From positions 1 through 64,000 of the forward strand of contig NZ_OAOF01000014.1 in assembly GCF_900205965.1 (NCBI RefSeq): DNA of 64,000 nucleotides. The letters are read 5' to 3'. This DNA is from Lacrimispora amygdalina. Its GTDB lineage: Bacteria > Bacillota > Clostridia > Lachnospirales > Lachnospiraceae. Both the position numbers and the translations under genes were made by a program. Below the pieces are notes generated by a model. It was not told the DNA's origin. It searched no databases and saw nothing but the letters and a program-made list of their open reading frames with translations. This document shows, in pieces, positions 28,538-36,447 of this stretch; within the stretch, counting starts at the first letter, position 1; every line of letters begins with the position of its first letter.

Positions 28538-28676
28538 TCTCCCTCACCTCCTTTTTGTACTGATTCAATTTCCTGGTAAGAGACTTTTCCTTTTCGATTT
28601 TTCTACGTTTTTCATGCTTGGCTTTCAGCTGTTCCAAGCCTTCCACGTAACACAAATATCTTGATTTTCTTGCCAT
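28530..28676 (-). CDS. Small basic hypothetical ICE protein (48 aa)
   Basis: A 48-residue reading frame beginning MARKSRYLCYVEGLEQL and ending KKEVRENG. It is very basic and helical. It ends eight bases inside the ArdC-like gene (ATGGGTAA) and its last codons encode that gene's ribosome site (AGGAGGTGAGG), a layout typical of a real coupled gene. Function unknown; a DNA-binding or structural role is possible. Confidence 0.65.
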   Translation of the reverse strand: MARKSRYLCYVEGLEQLKAKHEKRRKIEKEKSLTRKLNQYKKEVRENG

Positions 28677-28683
28677 AATCTGC

Positions 28684-28721
28684 CCTCCAAAACAAACCAG
28701 GGCAGCCCTTATGGACTGCCC
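28684..28721 (-). terminator. Hairpin after the DUF4366 gene, probable terminator or attenuator
   Basis: GGGCAG/CTGCCC arms (28700-28705 and 28716-28721) followed on the minus strand by a T-rich but broken run (GGTTTGTTTTGG). It may partly end transcription between the DUF4366 gene and topB group. Confidence 0.5.
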
Positions 28722-28740
28722 CGTGAAATCAATTATTCAA

Positions 28741-29550
28741 TTACTCATCCTCTTCAGAATCAGGCTCTTCCGATATATCTTCCTCAGCCTCAGGAACTTC
28801 TTCATCAGGTTCCTCTTCTGCATCTTCAAGATAATCGTCCTCTTCATCCTCTAAGTAATCTTCATCAGGATCAGGTGATGTCGATACCTTCTTAGGCTTC
28901 TTTTCCTTCAAGTACTTAAATCCCATATATCCACCTGCACCAAGGAAAATAATAAGCGCTACAATAGCAGCCGGACCAACAGAAGGTTTCTTCTTTTCTT
29001 CCTTTACCTCAGGCTCCGGTGTGGTCTCAGTCTCTTCAACTGTTTCCTTTGTAGTTTCCTCTTTTTCCGCGCTCTCTAAAGATTCCTGGAGAGCTTTCTG
29101 TTCATCCTCATCCATTAGTGACAAGAGATCAGCTTCATCCACCATATTCAAGAAATGAACGGTTTCTGTACCGTTATCATCACGGTCTATGATGATATAG
29201 AAGTAATTACCTTTCTTGGTAACAACAGTAATAAACTGCTTACCACCAGCTTCCACCGAACCATAATCATCTACCAAAGTCAGATTACCATCCGGAGTAA
29301 GAGGCCCCATCTTCTCTTCTTCCTTTTCCTCAGGTTCCGCAGGCTTCTCTTCACCCTGACAGATAGAAATATCCTCTTTGCATACAGGGCACTCTTCATT
29401 TACACAGTCCTCTGTGCATTTCGTCTCACAGGTACATTCCGCTTCCGGACCTGTATGCGCAAAGGCTGTCATGGGAGTCATCCCAATAAAAAGAGCTGCA
29501 GCACATGCTACAGCTCCAGTAAGTCGCTTATTTAATTTAGTAATCTTCAT
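28741..29550 (-). CDS. DUF4366 surface protein of conjugative elements (CD1107-like)
   Basis: A 269-residue secreted or membrane-anchored protein. The start at 29550 gives a clean signal peptide (MKITKLNKR, then a hydrophobic stretch ending AFA). A cysteine-rich segment follows (CTCETKCTEDCVNEECPVC), then the DUF4366 core (VTKKGNYFYIIIDRD), a Glu/Thr-rich linker, one membrane span near residues 200-220 and a highly acidic cytoplasmic or outer tail. It overlaps the DUF4315 gene by 14 bases. Found in most Tn1549-like transfer operons; probably part of the cell-surface transfer apparatus. Confidence 0.85.
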   Translation of the reverse strand: MKITKLNKRLTGAVACAAALFIGMTPMTAFAHTGPEAECTCETKCTEDCVNEECPVCKEDISICQGEEKPAEPEEKEEEKMGPLTPDGNLTLVDDYGSVEAGGKQFITVVTKKGNYFYIIIDRDDNGTETVHFLNMVDEADLLSLMDEDEQKALQESLESAEKEETTKETVEETETTPEPEVKEEKKKPSVGPAAIVALIIFLGAGGYMGFKYLKEKKPKKVSTSPDPDEDYLEDEEDDYLEDAEEEPDEEVPEAEEDISEEPDSEEDE

Positions 29551-29854
29551 CCGCTGATTCCTCCTTATTATCATCACTGTCATCATCCCCATAGATGGAT
29601 GATGTAGTTTCTGTAGTTGTGTTTTCCGTCTTATTCTCAGCTGTTGGAACAGAAAGCTGTCCGGATGCAGCAAGCTGTAAAAGCTTTGCCACCTCTTCCG
29701 GAGAAAGCTTCAAAGCGCCTACATCAGACAAGATCTGACTGGCCTCTGCATCCTTTAATTTTGCCTGAGCAGCTTTTAAGCGCTCATTAGCTTCATCTCT
29801 ACGCTTTTCACAGCGCCTGACTTCTTCACGAAGTTTATCTAATTTCTCAAACAT
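29537..29854 (-). CDS. DUF4315 family coiled-coil protein
   Basis: A 105-residue protein starting MFEKLDKLREEVRRCEKRR at 29854, with AGGAGG seven bases ahead. The first half is a charged coiled coil, followed by a conserved SPEEVAKLLQLA segment and a Thr/Ser/Asp-rich tail. It lies 11 bases after the NlpC/P60 gene, as in related elements. Role in transfer is unknown. Confidence 0.85.
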   Translation of the reverse strand: MFEKLDKLREEVRRCEKRRDEANERLKAAQAKLKDAEASQILSDVGALKLSPEEVAKLLQLAASGQLSVPTAENKTENTTTETTSSIYGDDDSDDNKEESADEDY

Positions 29855-29865
29855 GCTATTTCCTC

Positions 29866-31512
29866 CTATCGAATTCTTCCAAATGTGTAAAAATGCTGTT
29901 GCCAATAGTTTGTATTAATGGATGTGTACTGAATCGGATTGCCGCAATGAATCATCATGCCATTACCTACATAGATGCCTACATGACTGGCTCCTGATGT
30001 ATCATAAGTTCCCTGGAAGAAAATAAGATCTCCAGGTTTTGCATCTTCTTTTGAAACTCTGGTGCAACAATTATTGAGAAGTCCATCCGCAGTCTGTCTA
30101 CCATAGCTCCATCCATTACCACAGTGATTGATGACGTAGCTTACAAAACCTGAACAGTCGAAGCTGGTACTTGGACTGCTTCCTCCCCACACATATGGAT
30201 AGCCAAGATACTTTTCTGCCTCACGAATCATATTGGCAAATCTGGTATCTGTAAGAGCTTCCGGTGGGATGTCATAGTCCTGATAATCACCCGGATCGGG
30301 ATTGGAATAAGGATCACCCTCAAAGAGATAAGCCTTGTTACCTCTTGTTTCTAACAGAAGTTCATAACGGCTCATCTGATCCTCAGTCAGTCCCATATTT
30401 CTTACAACAGAATCCATAGTGTTGTTGGTAAGAGTTGTCACAAGAACATGCCAATCATACTCAACTTCCACCGTATAAGTGTAGGAATGCGTATTACCTT
30501 GCTCATCTGTATAATGACCGGTCCTGGTTTCTGTCCTGGTTCTCGTCTCAACGACTTCCCTTGTCGTAAGCTTATATTGTGCGTTGAAGATTTCTGTAAG
30601 CTTAGCTTCCACTTCTTCCTTCGTATAATCCTCATACAGTACTGTCAAAAGGGCTGCCAGCTGATAAGGATTATGATTGATTTCAGCCAGGTTATAACGG
30701 TATTCATCATATCCAGGATGTGTTGTAGGGATGTTGTTTACCTGCGTCTGCAGATCTGACTCCTTACTCTTATAATCCCGCTCTACAGCACGAATATCAT
30801 CGTCATCTGCAGTATAAGAAGTAGCTATTGTAGTATCACTGAAGGAACCAAGCATTCCTCCTGCAAGACCGGCACTGCCGGAAAGCATCAGAATCAGAAT
30901 AAGAATCACAAGCGCAATAATGATTACCAGCGGATTATCCATGATTTTCTCACGAATCCATTCTGCGAATCTGCCAACCAGGTCTTCTGCCTTATCGACA
31001 AATTTCTTTGATATGCTTCCAACCTGATTAGCAGCTTCTTTCTGTGATTTCTTATAGGCAGCTCTTTGAAATTCCTTTTTCATGTAATTCTTTTGAACTG
31101 CCTTTGTGGATGTGGTCTCCTCAGCGCCCTTTTTGACATCCTTCTGAAGTTTCTTAGAATACCTGCTCTGATGAAGTGTTTTTGCTGTATTTTCAGCAGT
31201 CGCTGTAGTCTTATTCAAAGCCTCTGTACCCACATTCTGATCTTCATTCGTTTTGTCAATCTGACGATGAACGGATACGTTCTCAGCTACTTCACGGCGG
31301 ATTTTATGCCGCCCCTGTACCTGAAGCTTTTTAATCTTTTTCTTTTCCTCTGCAGTAAGCTCCAGGTCCTTTTTTCCATGACGGAACTTCTTTCCATAAG
31401 CCTTTTTAGCAGAGGTTTCACTTTTCAGCTTCTCCCCCTGGCTTTTTTGTCTGTACCTGCCGGAGGCTCTCTTCCGTGACTTTTCCTTCGAAAACTTCTT
31501 ATCTTCATTCAT
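29866..31512 (-). CDS. NlpC/P60 cell-wall hydrolase of the transfer system (CD1108-like)
   Basis: A 548-residue protein. A long, very basic N-terminal cytoplasmic region (1-190) precedes a single membrane span near 194-212 (NPLVIIIALVILILIL). A helical linker leads to a C-terminal NlpC/P60 domain with catalytic Cys in FDCSGFVSYV near 452 and His in ASHVGIYVG near 508. Such enzymes cut peptidoglycan peptide cross-links so the conjugation channel can pass the wall. Abuts the VirB4 gene with no gap. Confidence 0.9.
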   Translation of the reverse strand: MNEDKKFSKEKSRKRASGRYRQKSQGEKLKSETSAKKAYGKKFRHGKKDLELTAEEKKKIKKLQVQGRHKIRREVAENVSVHRQIDKTNEDQNVGTEALNKTTATAENTAKTLHQSRYSKKLQKDVKKGAEETTSTKAVQKNYMKKEFQRAAYKKSQKEAANQVGSISKKFVDKAEDLVGRFAEWIREKIMDNPLVIIIALVILILILMLSGSAGLAGGMLGSFSDTTIATSYTADDDDIRAVERDYKSKESDLQTQVNNIPTTHPGYDEYRYNLAEINHNPYQLAALLTVLYEDYTKEEVEAKLTEIFNAQYKLTTREVVETRTRTETRTGHYTDEQGNTHSYTYTVEVEYDWHVLVTTLTNNTMDSVVRNMGLTEDQMSRYELLLETRGNKAYLFEGDPYSNPDPGDYQDYDIPPEALTDTRFANMIREAEKYLGYPYVWGGSSPSTSFDCSGFVSYVINHCGNGWSYGRQTADGLLNNCCTRVSKEDAKPGDLIFFQGTYDTSGASHVGIYVGNGMMIHCGNPIQYTSINTNYWQQHFYTFGRIR

Positions 31513-33936
31513 TTACATCTCCTCCTGAGACTGTGCCACCTCATCAAGCTTGGTGGTCATGATACGATAAAGTTCCAGATCCTTAGGGAAGCGATCCACA
31601 AACGGAAGGATGACATTGCCATAAAATAAAAGCCCTTCACCTTCTCCCGAATGTGTTACATACGAGAGCTGATGAGGGCTGATATTCAGCTGCTTGGCAA
31701 GGATTGCTCGATCTCCTACCGCCTGATTTAACATATAAATAAAATCAGAGTTCTCAAAGATATTCTCAACTTCCTTAGAAGCAAGTAAGTCCTTTACGTT
31801 CTGGGTGATACCGGTCGGAATACCACCCCACTTTCTGAAACGCTTCCAGATTTCTACGGTATAGGCTGCTGTCTGCTCCTCACGAAGAAGAAGGTGCATC
31901 TCATCCATGTAGTATCTGGTAGATTTACCCTGGCTTCTGTTCTCTGTAACTCTGCCCCAGACCTGATCCTGAACAACCAACATTCCGATTTTCTTCAGCT
32001 GCTTTCCAAGGTCTTTGATGTCATAACATACAAGTCTGTTTGTGATATCCACGTTGGTTCTGTGATTAAATACATTCAGGGAACCTGTAACATAGATTTC
32101 AAGGGCTGTTGCTACATTCTTAGCTTCCGGCTCATCCTGTTTTAAAAGCGCATTGTAAAGGTCCTCAAGAAGAGGCATGTTCTCAGGAACAGGATTCAGG
32201 AAGTACTTCTGATAAATCTGATGAATACAACGGTCAATGACAGTCTTCTCAACAGGCTTAAGTCCTTCCTTTCCACCGACAATAAGCTCACACAAAGACA
32301 GGATAAAATCTGCCTTTAAGGCAATCGGATTATCATCATCGGAATAGTTCATATTGATATCCATCGGGTTGATGTACTGACTGCTGGTAGGACTGATCTT
32401 AATGACCTGACCACCAAATCTTTTTACAAGGGCGCTGTACTCTGACTCAGGATCTGAGATGATAACATCATCATCTGTAACAAGAAACGCATTTGCAATT
32501 TCTCTTTTTGCCGAGAACGATTTACCGGCACCAGGTGTACCAAGGATAAGACCATTCGGATTCTTAAGCTTCTTTCTATCCACCATAATCAGGTTATTAG
32601 AAAGAGCATTCAGGCCATAATACAAAGCCTCATCTCCTGCTTGGAATAATTCCTGCGTTGTAAACGGAACAAAAATTGCTGTAGAGCTGGTAGTCATTCC
32701 ACGCTGAATCTCAATCTCGTTATAGGCAAGAGGCAATGAACTCATAAGTCCCTGTTCCTGCTGGAAATTAAGTCTTACCAGATTGCAGTTATGCTTCTGG
32801 GCAATGGAATTTGCCTGGAACACATTGTTCTCAAGCTCCTGCTCTGTCTTTCCGGTATTCAATACCAGGAATGTCAAAAGAAACATACGCTCATTCTGAC
32901 TCTGCAATTCCTTTAAGAGTGCTTTTGCATCCTTACCATAGGTTGCAAGGTCTGATGGAATAATGTCCATATCATAACCGGCTCTTACCGCCTTCTTCTG
33001 CTCCTCAATCTTGCTTCGATCAAGTTCTGTAATGGTATGTTTTACCGTTTTAATCGCCTCAGTCTGATCTACTGACTGCACATGCATAGTTACAATCTGA
33101 CTAGACTCCATACCAAGGAAATCTGCAAGCATTCTGTCTGAGATATCAGACGCTGTGATGCTTAAGAAGCTCATGGCTCCATAGAGATTACCCATCTGGA
33201 ATAATCTGCCGTTTTTGAAATTAAGTCCTGCAGGTGCAACAAAGTCTTTTACAGAAAGGCCGCTTCCCACAAGCCATTTCCAGTCGAAGAAGAACTTCTC
33301 ATCATCTCCCATATGAAACTGCTGGTGAATCAGCTCTAAGCGTTCTGCACCATTTAGTGTGTTTGCCTGGACACCAAGTCTCTTGAAGTTGTTAAGAAGA
33401 TCCATCTCGATATGAATAAGTCTCGGTTTTGCAGCTTTCATAGACTCTGCATGAATACCAAAGGATAAATACTTGGTCTTGGTAAGACCATTATTACCAG
33501 CTTCCATCTGACGTTTTAACATGCCGGTATACTCATCCCTGACTTCATTAAAGCCATCGTTCTGATGTGGTATGGCAATGGACTTTTCAAACTTCTCAGC
33601 ATCCGTAGCCATATTCATGAAGCTGAGTTCAAAGTGAACCGAGCTGTCAAAGAAATTCAGGAAGCTGCACCATTCCTCAAAAATCTCTGTCTGATCTTCC
33701 TGCTGTGCCAGCTGATAATTGATATCCTGAAACTGAATCGTCTTTGTATAATAATCGCTGCCTATTCTGCAAATGCCATCCTTAAACATCCTGTCAAAAG
33801 GAATGCTCTGCTGAGCTGTTCTGGGAACACCATCATTTTTCTGAGCTTCTTTGATGACGGCTCTTACTCTTTTCTGGTCTGCTCTCGATAACCCTGCCGG
33901 CATTGCGATGTCTCTTTTTTTCGCTTTCAGAAACAA
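31513..33936 (-). CDS. VirB4/TraE-type conjugation ATPase
   Basis: An 807-residue ATPase with Walker A ILGTPGAGKSFSAKRE near residue 467 and Walker B-like YYMDEMHLLLR near 705. It powers assembly or substrate movement in the type IV secretion channel. The start MFLKAKKRDIAMPAG gives a 104-base overlap with the PrgI gene; an internal ATG at 33903 would shorten this but not remove it. Long overlaps between these two genes are usual in the family. Confidence 0.93.
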   Translation of the reverse strand: MFLKAKKRDIAMPAGLSRADQKRVRAVIKEAQKNDGVPRTAQQSIPFDRMFKDGICRIGSDYYTKTIQFQDINYQLAQQEDQTEIFEEWCSFLNFFDSSVHFELSFMNMATDAEKFEKSIAIPHQNDGFNEVRDEYTGMLKRQMEAGNNGLTKTKYLSFGIHAESMKAAKPRLIHIEMDLLNNFKRLGVQANTLNGAERLELIHQQFHMGDDEKFFFDWKWLVGSGLSVKDFVAPAGLNFKNGRLFQMGNLYGAMSFLSITASDISDRMLADFLGMESSQIVTMHVQSVDQTEAIKTVKHTITELDRSKIEEQKKAVRAGYDMDIIPSDLATYGKDAKALLKELQSQNERMFLLTFLVLNTGKTEQELENNVFQANSIAQKHNCNLVRLNFQQEQGLMSSLPLAYNEIEIQRGMTTSSTAIFVPFTTQELFQAGDEALYYGLNALSNNLIMVDRKKLKNPNGLILGTPGAGKSFSAKREIANAFLVTDDDVIISDPESEYSALVKRFGGQVIKISPTSSQYINPMDINMNYSDDDNPIALKADFILSLCELIVGGKEGLKPVEKTVIDRCIHQIYQKYFLNPVPENMPLLEDLYNALLKQDEPEAKNVATALEIYVTGSLNVFNHRTNVDITNRLVCYDIKDLGKQLKKIGMLVVQDQVWGRVTENRSQGKSTRYYMDEMHLLLREEQTAAYTVEIWKRFRKWGGIPTGITQNVKDLLASKEVENIFENSDFIYMLNQAVGDRAILAKQLNISPHQLSYVTHSGEGEGLLFYGNVILPFVDRFPKDLELYRIMTTKLDEVAQSQEEM

Positions 33937-34291
33937 TTTTTTCTACCTCCTTCTCTGCTTTCTCCTGCCTCATCAGGGCAGCGTAATAATTATCTGTTTT
34001 GTAAGGCCGGATCTTCGGCCTGATAAATGTTGCCTGAATAAAGTGATGCAAGAATACCTCAAGCGGCTGTCCGTTCTTTTCATACATTGCAAAGAAAAAC
34101 AGCGGCATCATTACAATCATCATGCCCATAGCTGCAAAGGTTGAGTCTCCAATCTTTTTCAAAAGGAAAAAGGTAGGAACACCAATAGCTGCAGCTATAC
34201 AGAAGCAGATGAGCTGACGCTTGGTGAGGTTGAATGCCACTTTACTCTTTACCTTCGTGAGATCACGAGGCACCGGAATATAAGATGCCAT
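33833..34291 (-). CDS. PrgI family membrane protein (VirB3-like)
   Basis: A 152-residue protein with two membrane spans near residues 28-44 and 52-70 (LICFCIAAAIGVPTFFLL and MGMMIVMMPLFFFAMY), followed by a basic tail. PrgI/VirB3-type proteins sit next to VirB4 and help build the inner membrane channel. It lies 12 bases downstream of the VirB6-like gene and overlaps the virB4 start. Confidence 0.88.
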   Translation of the reverse strand: MASYIPVPRDLTKVKSKVAFNLTKRQLICFCIAAAIGVPTFFLLKKIGDSTFAAMGMMIVMMPLFFFAMYEKNGQPLEVFLHHFIQATFIRPKIRPYKTDNYYAALMRQEKAEKEVEKIVSESEKKRHRNAGRVIESRPEKSKSRHQRSSEK

Positions 34292-34303
34292 TTCTTTTCC
34301 TCC

Positions 34304-35170
34304 TTAATGTGCGTGGAATACAGATCTTGCAATAGAACCTGTCTTAAACAAAGTGAATGCAAGAAGTAATGTGATACCAAGGACATTCCACAAAGAGCCC
34401 ATGATATCTGAAGAAAATGAAACTGACTGAACCAAAGCTGCATAAATTGCAACACAAACCATGATTAAAAATCCCTGGAAGCCAAGAGCAAAAAGGGATC
34501 TCAAATAGTTCTGTCCGATCATGCTCTGTTCTCTATTGCCAAAGGTCGCAAAAGGAATCGGAGCAAGGCTGATAGTCAAATAGATTTCTATCATTCGACC
34601 ATAAACAATAGCCCAGATCAGAATTGATAAAATCTCAAATAAGAACTTCACCGCAAAGGACTGTAGGAATATACCAAACAATGGCCCGACATCCATTCCT
34701 TCCAGTGTCGTCCTCATGGTATCCAGCGTAGAACCATCTACTGCTGTACTTCCCGCTATGAGTGATCCTGATTGATTGACCACATGTTGTGCTACATCAA
34801 AGACTGCCATGGTGATATTAAAGGTATTTGTAATCAGCGTTACTGCTACAAAGGTCTTGAATACCCACTTGAAAAAGATCCAAGTTTCAAAGTTTGCCAG
34901 ATTGTTGTGAGCAATGACCAACTGTATCAGCTCATAACAGGCAATAAACGTAAGGATAATTCCTGCTATGGGTAGAATCACATTCTCCGACAAGTTCCTG
35001 ATCAGGTTATAAACCGTAGGCTGGAACTGGTCCGGAGTCTGTGCTACCTGTGCTGTTACTTCTCCAATCTTCTGATTCAAAGTTGAAAATGTAGATGTGA
35101 GATTATCCATAATCCCACCCACCAGCATATCTTTGAGCCAATCAGTCAGTTTTTCTAACAAACTATCCAA
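34304..35170 (-). CDS. VirB6/TrbL-like channel protein (CD1112-like)
   Basis: A 288-residue polytopic membrane protein with about six hydrophobic spans (for example VILPIAGIILTFIACYELI near 70 and FLIMVCVAIYAALVQ near 235). The layout fits VirB6/TrbL, the multi-span core of the conjugative channel. It lies between Maff2 and PrgI genes as in Tn1549-type elements. No signal peptide. Confidence 0.87.
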   Translation of the reverse strand: MDSLLEKLTDWLKDMLVGGIMDNLTSTFSTLNQKIGEVTAQVAQTPDQFQPTVYNLIRNLSENVILPIAGIILTFIACYELIQLVIAHNNLANFETWIFFKWVFKTFVAVTLITNTFNITMAVFDVAQHVVNQSGSLIAGSTAVDGSTLDTMRTTLEGMDVGPLFGIFLQSFAVKFLFEILSILIWAIVYGRMIEIYLTISLAPIPFATFGNREQSMIGQNYLRSLFALGFQGFLIMVCVAIYAALVQSVSFSSDIMGSLWNVLGITLLLAFTLFKTGSIARSVFHAH

Positions 35171-35243
35171 CGATTGCCTCCTTTCTCAGGGAAGGGCAGC
35201 TTGTTACGCTGCCCCTCCTGATTTTTGTTGGTGATAGGCCGGA

Positions 35244-35456
35244 TTAGAAAAGTCCGGAAAGAAGTGGAACGAGTGTAGTACCGATGAGGGCAACTCCACC
35301 ACCGGCCATGAGCTGCTTCATGCCCTGTGACTTAGCTCCAGGGTTGTCATTGCCGTAACCCTCCATAAGGTTTACAACGCCCCAAATTCCAAGACCTGCA
35401 CCAAGTGCGATAACGAGTGTCTGAAGTACGCCTACTGCTGAGTTGAAAAATGCCAT
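35244..35456 (-). CDS. Maff2 family small membrane protein
   Basis: A 70-residue protein with two hydrophobic segments around a conserved centre (GLGIWGVVNLMEGYGNDNPGAKSQGMKQLMAGGG). This is the Maff2 family, known from conjugative elements and similar to VirB2-like pilin subunits in size and topology; the pilin role is inference. AGGAGG lies just before its ATG. Confidence 0.9.
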   Translation of the reverse strand: MAFFNSAVGVLQTLVIALGAGLGIWGVVNLMEGYGNDNPGAKSQGMKQLMAGGGVALIGTTLVPLLSGLF

Positions 35457-35729
35457 AATAAAATCCTCCTTGTGATTAAAAAAAATTGATTGTTTGTAGT
35501 TGCGGGCATTAAAAAAGAGCCATGGCTGATCAGGCCGTGACTCTCGTTAATTACCCTTGTAAAAAGTTCCTTATTCAGTTGTAAGCCGAATGTCTTCTGC
35601 AGTGACTTTTCCGGCACAGCGCTGCATTAATTAACGCGGAATCTTCCGCTATACTCCTCTACAGGAGTAAATACGGCGGCAGGTTATGACTCCTGCTTTA
35701 CAATCGCCCTAGGGCTACGCCGCAATTTT
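35457..35729 (-). other. Structured leader-like gap upstream of Maff2
   Basis: 273 bases without a credible gene. The minus strand holds GCGGAA/TTCCGC (35636-35649), ACTCCT/AGGAGT (35653-35668) and a longer pairing of CAGGAGT (35662-35668) with ACTCCTG (35689-35695). The last two share bases, so they cannot form together. GGCGGC near 35675 can also pair with the GCCGC near 35720. A terminator-like hairpin closes the region at 35511-35543. The layout looks like a 5' leader RNA with alternative folds, but no known riboswitch class was recognised. Confidence 0.4.
35511..35543 (-). terminator. Terminator-like hairpin ahead of Maff2
   Basis: On the minus strand a 27-base stem-loop starting GAGTCACGGCC and ending CATGGCTC, with two mismatches, is followed by TTTTTT. 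It would end transcription from the nitroreductase side, or act as an attenuator before Maff2. Confidence 0.65.
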
Positions 35730-36236
35730 TTATAAAATAGTTACCATTGAATCAATTGGATTTCTTTTTTTATCGCTAGATACACCTTTGAAATCGCTAG
35801 CGCGAAATCCCAAATCCAGGAAACAAATAGGATAGATGTTTTCTGGCAGGTCAAAAACCTTCTGTGTTTTAAGAACATCATTCACTCCAGCCCAACATGT
35901 ATCCAATCCTATATCTGTTGCTGCCAGCATCATATGTGTTGCTGCAATAACACCATCTGTCAAATAGCTATTTCCACCCTGAAAATTACTTGCAGCATTT
36001 TTATCGGAACATACTAGAATTACCATCGGTGCTCCATAACGGCATGGATGAACACTGTCCATCCTCTGAAGAGCTTCTTCACTTTTTAGTATATACACTC
36101 GTTGTGGTTGTTTATTAAAAGCTGTTGGTGCTAAGCGCCCTGCTTCTAGAATATATTTCACTTGATCTTCTGTTGGCTTTGTATCACTGTACTTACGAAC
36201 AGACTCTCTCTTCTGAATAACTTTATTAAATTCCAT
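35730..36236 (-). CDS. Nitroreductase family protein, cargo gene
   Basis: A 168-residue FMN-dependent nitroreductase-like protein. It has the N-terminal RESVRKYSD motif, RLAPTAFNKQPQRVYIL, and the C-terminal DLPENIYPICFLDLGFRAS. Such enzymes reduce nitro compounds, quinones or flavins with NAD(P)H. It lies between the VirD4 and Maff2 genes, which are normally adjacent transfer genes, and has its own promoter and leader, so it looks like an insertion into the transfer operon. Substrate unknown. Confidence 0.85.
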   Translation of the reverse strand: MEFNKVIQKRESVRKYSDTKPTEDQVKYILEAGRLAPTAFNKQPQRVYILKSEEALQRMDSVHPCRYGAPMVILVCSDKNAASNFQGGNSYLTDGVIAATHMMLAATDIGLDTCWAGVNDVLKTQKVFDLPENIYPICFLDLGFRASDFKGVSSDKKRNPIDSMVTIL

Positions 36237-36386
36237 ATCTATAATCTCCTTTGCTACATTGATTCTGTTATTTAAAAGATATGGTAGTTACTCAAAAAAT
36301 CCAAAACTCCACAGTAACATAGCAAATTTCATGAATCTCATTCCTCCAGCGAACATACTAAGTATAAGTTAAATAACTCATCCTCA

Positions 36387-36416
36387 ATTATACGGGATGA
36401 ATTTTAAAAATGTCAG
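36387..36416 (-). promoter_or_regulatory. Promoter of the nitroreductase gene with overlapping inverted repeat
   Basis: Minus strand CTGACA (36416-36411), 18 bases, TATAAT (36392-36387). CATCC/GGATG arms enclose the -10 box, so a repressor could bind there. The start codon is about 150 bases downstream; the intervening gap 36241-36380 shows no gene. Confidence 0.55.
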
Positions 36417-36447
36417 TGAAAAATTTCTTCTCTTATACTCCATTAGC

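Noticed and set aside
35432..35617. 61-residue minus-strand frame upstream of Maff2
   Set aside because: Runs through the terminator hairpin and overlaps the Maff2 start; no ribosome site and no likeness to a protein family.
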